Positions 9,885-19,979 of a DNA stretch of 64,000 nt are shown here, one piece after another (within the stretch, counting starts at the first letter, position 1; the number at the start of each line of letters is the position of its first letter). Origin of the DNA: Azorinus chamasolen (Eukaryota; Mollusca; Bivalvia; Cardiida; Solecurtidae). The notes under the pieces are model-generated. The model saw only the letters and a list, made by a program, of their open reading frames with translations. It was not told the DNA's origin and did not search any database. Both the position numbers and the translations under genes were made by a program. The DNA lies in assembly GCA_963576725.1 (NCBI GenBank), contig OY755240.1:59334633-59398632 (forward strand), read 5' to 3'.

Positions 9885-10140
9885 ATTGTACCGTGAATCA
9901 TGCGGTTCCTTCCGGTTAGTGATTTCATATTTATTGTATATCTATCGCATATATTTCATTGACCGGATGGACAATGTTGCAGTTCCTTCCGGTTCATATC
10001 TATTGTACATCTTATGCATGTCTTTCATTGACCGGATATGCAATCATTTTGTTCCTTCCGGCTAGTGATTTCATAATTATATTGTATATCTTTCATTGCC
10101 TGTGTAGATAACCATGCGGTTCGTTCCGGTGAGTGATTTC
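9885..10140. repeat. Minisatellite, about 3 copies of an 80-90-bp unit
   Basis: Each unit contains 'gttccttccggttagtgatt', 'attgtatatctatcgcatat' and 'tttcattgaccggat'. Copies start near 9890, 9975, 10050 and 10115 with small length differences. Confidence 0.7.
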
Positions 10141-11314
10141 TTCCATGTGAAGCGCTTTTGAACGCACATATCCTGTGTGAAAAGAGCGTAATAGGGAATC
10201 GACCGGGCGCCGAAGGCGCCGTCGATTCGCTCTACGGTAGATGGTTAAGCCAAAGAAATTGCGTGTCAAAAGTGAATTAGGCTATTTCGGGAGTTTTCAT
10301 TGGAAAGCAATGACCAGCGCCGAAAATCCGAATTTGACATGTAATTTTCTGAGAAATTCAGATGATTCGGTGACGCCGTAAATCGGGTAATAAATCGTGG
10401 TACAGTCATTTCTTTTAGAAAATTCTTATCGCTACATTTCGAACATTCTTCAATTTTCTTCTGACAGTTGCCGCCATCTTGAAATTGACTCGATTCGACG
10501 AATTACTGTAAATAAAACATGACTTTTGATGAAGTACAAACATTACAGATAATGTCTATAAATACACTTGAGAGGGTCTAAAAGATAAGTTGTAGTGTAA
10601 AAAGGTGAACTTTTATAATGAAATGACGAGCAAGCCGAGAAATAAAGTGTATTTTAACATGATTCGGACTTTATGCTGCCGAAAACTTACAATGATTGAG
10701 GTTCCAGTATGTTGACACCCGACAGGTAGGACTATGTTACATTATAATAAACATTTCTTTTTATGACGAAGCGGCTTGCGAGGAACATATTACTTATTTT
10801 ACGCACAACTATCTATCTATCTATCTCTGTATACTGGCAACCCCTCTCACGAGTGTTACAGCCAGGAAAATGTGCACGTCAGAACTGTTAGTGAAGTGAA
10901 AGATAAAAAGAAACCCACTTTCATGATGCTCAGCTAGTCCACTTTTGCGTACGACTCTATCGAGCTACTTTCGGGTTTAACGATATCCCGGCAGACGGCA
11001 ACCATCACAAAAATAGAATGCTGTCTTACAGTTCATTGATGATACTAGATGCTCAGCTACATGTATAACCATGTTTGGATGTGTCTGGTTGGACTTCGTT
11101 AACATTTACTCAAGTACACTTTTGCAGAGTATACCCAAATCATATAGCTCATACAGGCACCTGACAGGCACCAGTCGTTTCGCCCCTGGTTGTTTCACTC
11201 CCAATAGGGATCCTGGTCGTTTTGCCCCCCCCCAACCGTATACCCTGGTTGTATGGCCCCCTACAAAAATAATACTTACGAATTTATGCAATTTTCCAAT
11301 ACTTTAAATCTCAG
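10141..11314. other. Unassigned DNA with one GC-rich palindrome
   Basis: A GC-rich imperfect palindrome 'gaatcgaccgggcgcc' / 'ggcgccgtcgattc' lies at about 10196-10226. A short (atct)n run is near 10810. Around 11160-11240 a phrase like 'ctggtcgttttgcccc' is repeated three times. Nothing coding is supported. Confidence 0.4.
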
Positions 11315-11406
11315 AAAAGTCCCATTTTGTAGAGTTTCAGAATTGTCTGATCTGGGTCTACTCTGTTTGCAAATGCGTGAAAACTCGTTCATATCAGGGA
11401 AAGGGT
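11315..11406. mobile_element. Truncated T1 MITE (right part)
   Basis: 'gtctgatctgggtctactctgtttgc' is one T1 hairpin arm (split here as a description, not a run of identity), followed by the terminal 'cagggaaagggttaa'. The left arm and left end are missing. Confidence 0.55.
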
Positions 11407-11565
11407 TAAGAACAAGGAAAGGGTTACTAAGAGTCTACTGGTATCAGTATAAGTGTAACTCCAGTATATATACTCTTTACATTAATTAAGAGTTACACGT
11501 GTGCCATGGTTTGTTAATAACCTGAGATAATTACAAGCTGTCGACATACATACTCTTTACATTAA

Positions 11566-11806
11566 TTAACCATTTCCCTAACATAAACGTGTTTTCATAC
11601 ATTTGCGAACAGAGTAGACCCAGATCAGACAGCTCCTAGAGGATCGGGGTCTGCTCTGTTTGCTAGTAGAATTTGATAGCTCTGATTATTTGCTTTCTTA
11701 AATGTCTACAATGTCCCATCTTCCATATTTCTTTATAACTATTTTGCTCATGAAAATTCAATAGGTATTGAAATTCGAAATAAACACAGAACAGGGAAAG
11801 GGTTAA
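11566..11806. mobile_element. TTAA hairpin MITE, family T1
   Basis: TTAACCATTTCCCTAAC at the left and ACAGGGAAAGGGTTAA at the right, with the hairpin 'cccagatcagacagctccta' opposite 'gaggatcggggtctgc'. It split an older local duplication: 'gttacacgtgtgcc' to 'caagctgtcgacat' before it, and a diverged copy at about 11808-11880 after it. Confidence 0.75.
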
Positions 11807-12304
11807 AAGTTACACGTTTCACATAGTTTTTTTAACATCCGTGAAGATAATTCCAAGCTGTCAGCATTTTTGTTAACAGCCTAAGACAATCACACGCTGG
11901 CAACATGTAAAAGGTATGATCATATCTCAACAAACATGCCTGTCAGGGGCAGGGCTAGATTTCCTTATGAATATATAAGATTATAACTATATCATATAAG
12001 AAAATATAAGATTATAACTATAACTCTTCTACTCCAGAGACTGCAGTTGAATTTGAATGGCATTTGGTAGGAATAGTGGGCCGCCTTGCAAGGAATATGT
12101 ATACTGCTTTCCATTCAGCACAGATTATGTTACAGTTAGGATATGTCAGGTAGAACTACATGTTAACACTTTACTCTGAACTCAGTATGCCTTTGCAAAC
12201 AGAACTATACTACAATTTCTGCCATGGCCAAAAACTCCTCAGTTTATAATACATTACATGATGTAGCTGTACCGTTATAAGAATTCAGCTAATTAATGTT
12301 CATA

Positions 12305-13642
12305 CGAGGGGTGTTCCAAAAATAATGTCACTTGCATCGGTGCTCATATAGCGGAAGTGCTTTTGTTCATTTTAATTTGCTCTGCCCTTCACAATACTCT
12401 CCGCCAGCCAGAATACACCTTTTTAGCCGGTCAATCCATTTTTGGAAGCATTTTTCATACTCTTCAATGGGGACACCCATCAGACACTGATAAACAGCAG
12501 ATCCAAGGGCATTTCTCGAATTGTATCTCCTTCCAGATAAATGATATTTAAGTTTTGGAAAGAGAAAATAGTCGCAGGGGGCCAAGTCTGGCGAATACGG
12601 AGGGTGCGGAAGGACGGTAACCTTCTCTGACTCCAAAAAGTCAGTCACAATACGTGCCTTGTGAGCGGGTGCATTATCATGCAAAAGTCGGACATACTTA
12701 AGTCCTGTTTTGGGGCGGCTACTTTTGTAGTAGTTCTTCAATTTTCTCAGAACAACGTTTTTATAGAACTTGCCTGTGACCGTTCTGCCTTTTGGCACCG
12801 GGATTTGAATAGCTGGACCCTTATTAGTGAAAACAATAGCATACAAAACCTTCTTTACCGTTCGTATTCGTTTGGCAATACTTGGGCGTCTGGCATTTTT
12901 AGTGGCCCGTATTCGGTTGGAAACCTTCCGCTTTGGTTCAAAATAATACACCCAGGTCTCATCAACAGTGACTATATTATCAAAAGCCTTTTTACTATAT
13001 TTTGGGTACATTTTGAGAAGTTTTATTGCCATTGTTACACGCGTCTTCTTTTGCTCATCCGTTAACAAATGGGGTATCCATCTTGCATTTATCTTTCTAA
13101 CTTTTAGGTGTTTCTTCAAAATTGCATGAACTCTTGCTAACGACAAGTTTGTCATTCGAGCCAATTGTCTTACGGTGAATCGAGCATCAGTTTTGAGGAT
13201 ATTTCGGATTTTTTCTATGTTACCTTTGGTCGTAGTTGTTGCAGGACGACCTGGGCGAGCAGCATCTTTCAGTTGCTGCTGCCCAGCACTAAATTTAGCT
13301 ACCCACCTACAAACAGTCCTGTGGGACATTTGGCCCTCCCCATAAATGTCACACACCTCGCGGTGAATATCTACAGCCTTTATGCCGAGTAATGACCTAC
13401 CTTTTATATAGGCCCTAATTTCAAGAACATTGTCAGCTCGTTTTCCTGTCATTTTGTGTATAGCCTAACGAATAGGCTATGAAACGATGTACACTGTACC
13501 GAGGCAAGTGAACGTGTGGACGAGATATTTACCTGTGTCACGAGCCAGTGATCACTTAATCGACACGAGGTGGTTTTGTGCATGAATTGCACGATTTCTG
13601 CGAAATAAAGCACAGATGACATTATTTTTGGAACACCCCTCG
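12305..13642 (-). mobile_element. Complete mariner transposon (DD34D), 1338 bp
   Basis: The ends are perfect 26-bp inverted repeats beginning CGAGGGGTGTTCCAAAAATA. The target TA is duplicated (12303-12304 and 13643-13644). One uninterrupted transposase gene fills most of the interior on the minus strand. Size, TA duplication, inverted-repeat length and the D-D-34-D signature agree with the mariner group of the Tc1/mariner superfamily. Identical ends and an open gene suggest recent insertion and possible activity. Confidence 0.95.
12367..13452 (-). CDS. Mariner transposase, intact, 361 aa
   Basis: The enzyme binds the inverted repeats and cuts and pastes the element into TA sites. The N-terminal half holds two helix-turn-helix regions: about residues 20-60 ('IHREVCDIYGEG', 'TVCRWVAKF') and 80-115 ('ARFTVRQLARMTNLSLARVH'), joined by a 'RPGRP' linker at 66-70. 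Then come the mariner 'WIPHLLT' motif (125-131) and the catalytic core: D164 in 'VTVDETW', D259 in 'HDNAPAH' and D294 in 'YSPDLAPCDYF', with 34 residues between the last two Asp. The usual length is about 345 aa, so it is full length. The start at 13452 is the first Met in the frame and about 190 bp inside the right inverted repeat. No stop or frameshift is seen. Confidence 0.93.
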   Translation of the reverse strand: MTGKRADNVLEIRAYIKGRSLLGIKAVDIHREVCDIYGEGQMSHRTVCRWVAKFSAGQQQLKDAARPGRPATTTTKGNIEKIRNILKTDARFTVRQLARMTNLSLARVHAILKKHLKVRKINARWIPHLLTDEQKKTRVTMAIKLLKMYPKYSKKAFDNIVTVDETWVYYFEPKRKVSNRIRATKNARRPSIAKRIRTVKKVLYAIVFTNKGPAIQIPVPKGRTVTGKFYKNVVLRKLKNYYKSSRPKTGLKYVRLLHDNAPAHKARIVTDFLESEKVTVLPHPPYSPDLAPCDYFLFPKLKYHLSGRRYNSRNALGSAVYQCLMGVPIEEYEKCFQKWIDRLKRCILAGGEYCEGQSKLK

Positions 13643-13689
13643 TACAGTGCTTTATTTCCTGCATAAATATTTATGAGGTAAAGGGTTAA

Positions 13690-14150
13690 AAGAACAAACC
13701 TTTTGCCAGTAAGCATTCAACAGCTGCATTATCCATCCTGATGTGTAATGTCACATTGAGTATACCAGCACTTATAATGTGGCTATTTAGTAGGTTATGC
13801 ATGATTGTATGTTTCAAATACTAAAGGTTTGGAGAATCAGATTTCATGTTGTTTATTCTTTGCAAATTTTAAACACAAATTTACAACTATGCAATCTATA
13901 ATGTATATTTAAAGTAACGAGTTAATCGATAAGCATAGAGGATGTACTTCAACAATAAATCTAAATTTGGCTGTTCTGATAATAGTCATACGTTTTGGGG
14001 GAGTGGGGTGTGGTAGGGAATCTATCAGACATGACATGCTCATAAATTCCTGTCTAAAAACCTCAGATCTCTTTAAACATACTGAACAATAGGTATGAAT
14101 GTCAAGGTCTAAGTTAGCTTCTGCTCCAAATTGCCATTTCCATAAATGCT
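13690..14150. other. Unassigned AT-rich DNA
   Basis: No repeat termini or coding signal recognised, apart from a GT-rich patch near 13997-14015. Confidence 0.4.
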
Positions 14151-14228
14151 ATCAGTGTAGTTTAATGGAAGAACACCTTCTTGGCTTAGCCATAGAGGGA
14201 AGTCTAGGTTCAAATCCTAGCACTGTCT
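14151..14228 (+). pseudogene. tRNA-like sequence (tRNA pseudogene or SINE head)
   Basis: An A box 'TAGTTTAATGG' and a perfect B box 'GGTTCAAATCC' (14207-14217) are spaced as in a tRNA. The T arm pairs perfectly (CTAGG-TTCAAAT-CCTAG). Acceptor strands ATCAGTG and CACTGTC pair at five of seven positions. The anticodon region is 23 nt ('cttcttggcttagccatag') instead of 17 and does not fold properly, so no anticodon is assigned. A polymerase III-competent SINE head is equally possible. Confidence 0.45.
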
Positions 14229-14272
14229 ATTGGAAAGGCTTTTTGGAGTCAGTTATTTGCTATAGACAACCT

Positions 14273-14504
14273 TTAACCCTTTCCCTGTCCATGTTTATTC
14301 CAAATTTGAATACCTACTGAATATTCAGGGACAAAATAGATTAATGAAATATGGAAGATGGAACATTATAGCCATTTAAAAACTACAGAAACAGTTCTAT
14401 CAAATTCTATTAGCAAACAGAACCTACAGGAGCCTTCTGATCAGGGTCTACTGTGTTTGCAGTTACATAAAAGTTGTTTGTACATGTATGAGCGAAAAGG
14501 TTAA
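14273..14504. mobile_element. TTAA hairpin MITE, family T1 (reverse)
   Basis: Starts TTAACCCTTTCCCTGTCC, carries the AT-rich 'tgaatattca' half first, then the hairpin remnant 'cctacaggagccttctgatcagg', and ends 'cgaaaaggttaa'. One hairpin arm is shortened. Confidence 0.65.
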
Positions 14505-15949
14505 ACAGAAGTAATAATGTCCCGAACAAGTTTTATGATACATGTACAGTACAATGTCCACTTTTTGTGTCCATTGCTTTGGCAGGGTGACAGGGTTTAT
14601 TTTTTGCATGGCATCTTTTATTTTGTCACATTTCTGCTGGCAGGTGACACATGTTCCTTTGAACACTTTTGTTCTAATTCCTGTCATATTTCTCACTTTC
14701 TTGCCCATGTGTATCTTAAAATAGATATAATAATTAAACTGGATCTTAAATCATGGACAGGGGATAGCTAATTGAGTTTATTTTGTATGCATTATCTACA
14801 TTTCATTATCAACCAATAACAACTCATCTTCTCATTTCAAAATTGCACACACAAACATAAGTTTGAGTTTTTGTTAATGATTGTTAATTAACTTTTACAG
14901 TGATTGACCTGATTTTTGTCTAGCCTGCTTGTTGTCAGCTCAACAGATGCCAAAGTGGCAGTTGTGTAGGCACATACATATGTCTGTCTGTTTGTCCATT
15001 TGATTTTGTAACAGCAAATCCATTATTTTGTATAAACAGATCTCCCTATAACGTGGCCCATATCTTGAGTGGACAGTGTACCAGGTACAAGGGCCTTAAC
15101 TCTCGCATCACACATTTTGAAATTTATCCTTGATTTAATTTTCTTCATTCACTGGGTCAAACAAAAATTTAATTTTATAAATGGCTTAGTCACTAGTAGA
15201 CAGTGTACCATGTATAAGAATTATGACTCAAGGTTCACTCCACCAGAGGCTGGGCTGATTTTACTTTAATTGCTGTAGTGAAAATTTAATAAACAAATAA
15301 ATATTTTCTCTGACATCATTGATCAGATTTAAAATAAAAAAAATGGCAGGAATGTTCCGTAGGTGACCATTTACAAAGTTGTAACCCAAAAAATACAAGA
15401 GCACCACTTGGGGTTCCTTTAAATTTGCATCAGTCAAAAACATGAAAAGGAATAGAAAGACCCCATCGCGTAATCTTATAATTATATATAGCTTTCAATC
15501 AAATTTAGATCCAATGGAGAGCTTATAATATGTGTGATATTTTCCACTAAGCTAATCCTCCTTTCTTCCATCCAATCAATTAAAAAAGCTGATTTAATTG
15601 CCGATTTCCCATAAATCACCCATCAGAAAGCTTATCTAATCATGTAGCCTATATAGTTTGAGGCTACCGAGAGGGAAATGCGGATAAATAGCCGCCTATT
15701 GCTTTATCACGTATGTGTCCTAATTATCAGTTCCCCCTAGGTGCCCCCTGATGAGTCTTCCCCGTAAATGGCCGACTGGCTAAGTCGGAGAAAAGCTCAA
15801 TGGTAATAAAGTAAAGGGGGTTTATACGGCTTTTTTGGTATATTTATGGTATTTCGTTAAGGCAAAGGATAAAAGAGACTAGTGTCTATTAATTAATGCA
15901 AAAATAAAAAAAATGATTTCTTGTGTTTCTAACATACCGTGGCACCTTA
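14505..15949. other. Unassigned AT-rich DNA
   Basis: Overlapping short frames only. The 15040-15260 stretch ('ataacgtggcccatatcttgag', 'cagtgtacc' twice) looks like an old duplicated or dispersed fragment, but no family was recognised. Confidence 0.35.
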
Positions 15950-16033
15950 ACCTTAAGTTACTCGGCGTCTCATCTGGATCCAAACTGTTCGCATAGGTAA
16001 TCACAGATCCGGCATTGGCAGGGAAAGGGTTAA
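15950..16033. mobile_element. Half of a T4-type TTAA MITE
   Basis: 'gttactcggcgtctcatctg' and 'gatccaaactgttcgc' form one arm of the T4 hairpin seen complete at 35333-35551. It is followed by 'cacagatccggcattggc' and the terminal 'gggaaagggttaa'. The other half is missing. Confidence 0.6.
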
Positions 16034-16250
16034 AATGTCTTTGTTAACACAGTAGACCCAGATCAGACGGATCCTGAAGGACCCGTCTGATAAGCGTTTA
16101 CTCTGTGTGCTTAGTATATAATATAGATATAATTCTAGAGTTTCTGTTATTGTCAAAACATCCTTTGCCCATGTGCTATTATAACAATTATCCAAATAAA
16201 GACTATGCCGTCTTTAGTTTTATATGAATGTTCATGGAGTAAAGGGTTAA
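16030..16250. mobile_element. TTAA hairpin MITE, family T1, abutting a T4 half
   Basis: It shares the TTAA at 16030-16033 with the preceding T4 half. The hairpin is 'cccagatcagacggatcctg' / 'aaggacccgtctgataagc'. The right end is 'gagtaaagggttaa' (16247-16250 TTAA). The left CCCTTT end is absent, which suggests insertion into, or recombination with, the T4 end. Confidence 0.6.
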
Positions 16251-17129
16251 AGGCACAAACTGAGCGAAGTACATTGTCATTTGCATGTCTGTCCGAATTT
16301 CTGCATGATGGCGTGTCTGGCTGTTGTTTTAATGCCTGTATGCTTGCATGTTTGTCTCCCCCCACCCCTTGCTGCATTTTGTGTTTTGTTTCTCTGTCTG
16401 TCTAAATGTACACTCTGCGGGTGTATTTGTCAGTGTCAATGCTACACTTTGTGTTTATGTTTCACTGTAAGTCTGGGTGCTGCAAGCTACGGCTACGCTA
16501 ATTTTGCATGGAATGAGAATGGATGAACCTTTATTCATCTATACAGAGCTAAACTGTGTTATTCTCATTGCTATTGACGATTTTGTGGAATATTTGATAT
16601 CTCGATACTGATTATGGACACTGGCGATATTAAAAACGCTTAATTTATCTTATTTTTCCATGTGTTAAGGGAGACAACTCTGTTCGGACCTGATATTCTA
16701 TCATATATGGTTACTTTCCCTCGATCTGACTTATTTGATATAGGGTGGTTTCCTTCACATTTTTATATTAAACGTATTGATAATTCGGGGTAATTTAGTT
16801 TGCATCCTGATCAGGTATTTTGTTTGAGCATTATATTAACTGATTTCTTCGTATTCTTCCATTTCTTCACAACATATAAAGCAATACATGTACTACAATA
16901 AAATCTTGAGGTTTAACCCTTTCTCTGTTCAGTATTCATGTGAGAAATAAGGACGTCATGAATATTTATAAGCTAGACTTTTTATCATGGCATATGTACA
17001 TAGGATGTTTTGACTCAGGCAGAAACTACAGAATCAGAACTATGCTATACTACAAGCTAACAAACAGTATATCTAGCCTTATGCAATATCCTCTGCTGAA
17101 AATGGGACATGTTTGTTGTAAGTCTTAGG

Positions 17130-17280
17130 CATCGGGTTATAGATCTCAAACGATACTTTAGATTGCATTTGATCTAGATTTTCACTCTTTTAAATAGTTG
17201 TGATTCATGATAACGATAAGACAAACAATACAGAAACAGAGAATAAGGGTAAGTGGGTTTTTTCTATGAATAAAGTATGT
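17130..17280 (+). repeat. Dispersed 150-bp repeat, copy 1 of 2
   Basis: 'cgggttatagatctcaaacg' through 'gattcatgataacgataaga' and 'gaataagggtaa' recurs at 22895-23045 in the same orientation. Family unknown. The 16251-17129 DNA to its left holds a T1-like left end (TTAACCCTTTCTCTGTTC, about 16914) and otherwise nothing recognised. Confidence 0.55.
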
Positions 17281-17319
17281 TTACCCTTTCATAGTATCGT
17301 CTGCTCAAAATAGGACATG

Positions 17320-18660
17320 TTTGAGTTTTATAGCAGAATCCCAGGTCACTACAACAGAAGGTCGCTCTCCATTATTTGACTGTGCTAACGGTGTTAGGCA
17401 GTGTGCAAAATTGTCTCCGTTTATATTCAGCATCTTTTTTAATGATCTGGAGGGTTATTTGGATAGCCATGTGAAGGGAATACAGACACAGGTTGTTACT
17501 GATGATATAAGTGTTTACCTTAAATTGTATAATTATATTACTATACGCCGATGATACTGTTACTTTTAGTGACGACGAAAAAAGATCTGCAAAAGGCATT
17601 AGATAATTTTGATATTTATTGTAAAAAATGGAAACTACCTTCTAACGTAGAGAAGAGGAAAATAGTTATCTTTATTAAAGGTCGAAAATCAAAGCGGTTC
17701 AGTTTCAGACTAGGTAGTGACACTTTAGACATCATCGATGATTATAAATACTTAGGCATTTATTTAACGCGAAGTGGATCTTTTAATAAAGCAAATAAAA
17801 CTTGAGCTGAACAAGCCAATAAAGCGATGTTTGCCCTGCTGCGAAAAATTAATTCACTATCTCTTCCATTTGATCTGCAGCTAGACTTGTTTGATAAAAC
17901 TGTAAAACCAATTTTAATGTATGGATGTGAAATATGTGGTGGGGGAAATAATGATGTAATAGAAATAGTTAAATTGAGATTCCTCAAGTATATTTTCAGA
18001 TGAAAGAAATCGACCCCTTCTTATATGATATATGGTGACACTTTGACGTACCCCATTAGTATAGACATAACAAGTAGAATGGTTGCGTATACTGCCCTAG
18101 TAGAGAACATTTGACATAACGAAGTCCCAAAAGTGTCGGCAAATATGTATAAACTTATATACGGACTCCAGGAATCTAAACAAAATGATCTAGCATGGCT
18201 ACGAAATATTAAAGAAATTTTATGTAAATCGGGGTTCTCGGGTATTTGTTCACAATTTTTTGTAAGCAAGATATGGTTAGTGAATTCCTCTCAGCAACGT
18301 TATACAAAAATGGAAAGCCAAAATGGAAAATACTTTGAGCACAAATATTTATAAGTTAGTGAAAACAGATTTTAAACAGAGTACATATGTCACATTATTA
18401 CCAGGCGATTTCGCGGTACTATTACATACACCCAAATATGTTAAATTTAAGCAATTGTTTACTACAGATAGTGTGTCTACGATGAAAAGCCTGGTATGTT
18501 TCCTTAGAAAGATACTTGTATCAGGTAGTAATAAGCATTTGCTATTATACATTATGACGTTTTAAGGATTATGTTGATATGATATATATCAACCATGCCG
18601 CGAAATATGTATTGTAAATTGTGCTATGTTAATCTTATTCGTAATGTTCATTACTGCTCA
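17320..18660 (+). pseudogene. LINE-B: 5'-truncated non-LTR reverse transcriptase remnant
   Basis: The fragment starts in the RT palm. About 17390 reads 'NGVRQCAKLSPFIFSIFFND' (motif B), and about 17540 'ILLYADDTV' (motif C, intact YADD but in a third frame). 17551-17805 reads 'DLQKALDNFDIYCKKWKL' and 'DDYKYLGIYLTRSGSF' (thumb). Frames then continue 'EQANKAMFALLRKINSLSLP', 'LDLFDKTVKPILMYGCEI' and, to about 18350, 'WLRNIKEILCKSGFSGI'. This is a common invertebrate LINE type, distinct from LINE-A. Motif A and all 5' sequence are absent; frameshifts and stops are frequent. Confidence 0.7.
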
Positions 18661-19486
18661 GTGTTTAACCCTTAGCTTGCTAAGAACGAATCTTTGGTTG
18701 ACATTAAGATAATGTGGCGGATGTCATAGTAAAGCCGAACAATTCGGCACCTACTCAAAATCAAAGGCGTTTGAAACTTTCACACATCCTTTGGTAGGAG
18801 GTGGTCGAAAGTCAGCTTCTAAAACATGTTTGTTCGGCATGCGATTGTTAATAATGCGTTATGACCTAACACTGACGTACTTCGTTCACATGCAAGTTGA
18901 TGTTGACCAGATAGGCCTACAATCCAAACATTACTGTGATTTTCACCATGAATAAGCCTTTTTATATATTTATTTTCATATGTAAATGTACATGAGAAAA
19001 TACATATATTTGTATGTGTGTCTGACTCTACTTACAATTGCTTACTTAGATGCTAATTTGTTAACTGTACGCATACGCAACAGTCAGGCCAAACCTCATA
19101 GAGACTAAAGGCTACTTACCCTTACTTGTAGTAATACCTGGTAATCCCACTGTAATTCACGTTCGAATTGTATCGGGTTATTTCATTGCAGTGCTGACAT
19201 CTGTATAGCAGACAGCATGGGGAGCACATCCAACTTGTACAACATTATCTAGGTACCAGACATCATTTCAGTGATCCTTTACGGTATGACACGTGCTCTA
19301 GAGATCAGTCATCTTGTGAAACGTAGAGTTATTCGACTTATCATCTGGACCCAAGCTACTTGCAAGTGCGACTGAAGGCGTGGTTAGAGGAAAAAAGGTT
19401 AACAGATTGACATTAACTGAACCTATATGTATGTACCAGTTTTAATGTATGTCTGTAGATGTATGTTTGTCTTCCTAATCTCTGAC
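18661..19486. other. Unassigned DNA with possible MITE ends
   Basis: 'ttaacccttagcttgctaag' at about 18666 resembles the T3 MITE end, but no matching right end was found before 19403 ('aaaaggttaac'). 'attcgacttatcatctggac' near 19330-19350 is a weak T4-like arm. No coding signal. Confidence 0.3.
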
Positions 19487-19696
19487 TTAACCCTTTCCCA
19501 AATGAACATTTATGCACAGATTAGTCAGTTTCATGAATATTCATGTTTAAGGGGAAGTTTTGTCATAGACGAATCAGACGTAACTTTTATAAGAAAACGT
19601 AGCAAACCTAGTTCATACGACTATTACAGAGACCGTCTGATCAAGGTTTACTCTGGAAATATGGGGAAAATACGTTTGTAAGAGGGAAAGGGTTAA
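19487..19696. mobile_element. TTAA MITE, degenerate T1
   Basis: TTAACCCTTTCCCAAATG at the left and GAGGGAAAGGGTTAA at the right. The hairpin is reduced to one arm, 'agaccgtctgatcaagg'. Confidence 0.7.
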
Positions 19697-19979
19697 TACG
19701 TTGTACGCTGGATATTTAGACAATGCACTTACCTCACATTCTACTCCAATTTTCGTTTCTTTGGAGGGAATTGGTGGGTTTGTGAAATAAGCTAGTAATA
19801 CAGTCAATGAGTCATATTTTACGAATACATACTTTGGACTTGTTTTGTATGACTTAGCCTGGATTATACCTTTCATATTTGTCTTGCAATTGAAAAGATA
19901 TTTTTGCTGTTTAATCACACATTTTCTCTTTTTAATTATTCGATCACATAGTTGTTAGTAATTAGTTTATGTAAAAGCC

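Larger units (their letters stand above)
12163..13689. mobile_element. T1-type TTAA MITE split by a mariner
   Basis: The left piece (12163-12304) starts TTAACACTTTACTCTGAAC and contains 'ctttgcaaacagaac'. The right piece (13643-13689) ends 'gaggtaaagggttaa'. Removing the mariner and one TA rejoins the MITE, so the mariner is the younger insertion. Confidence 0.6.
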
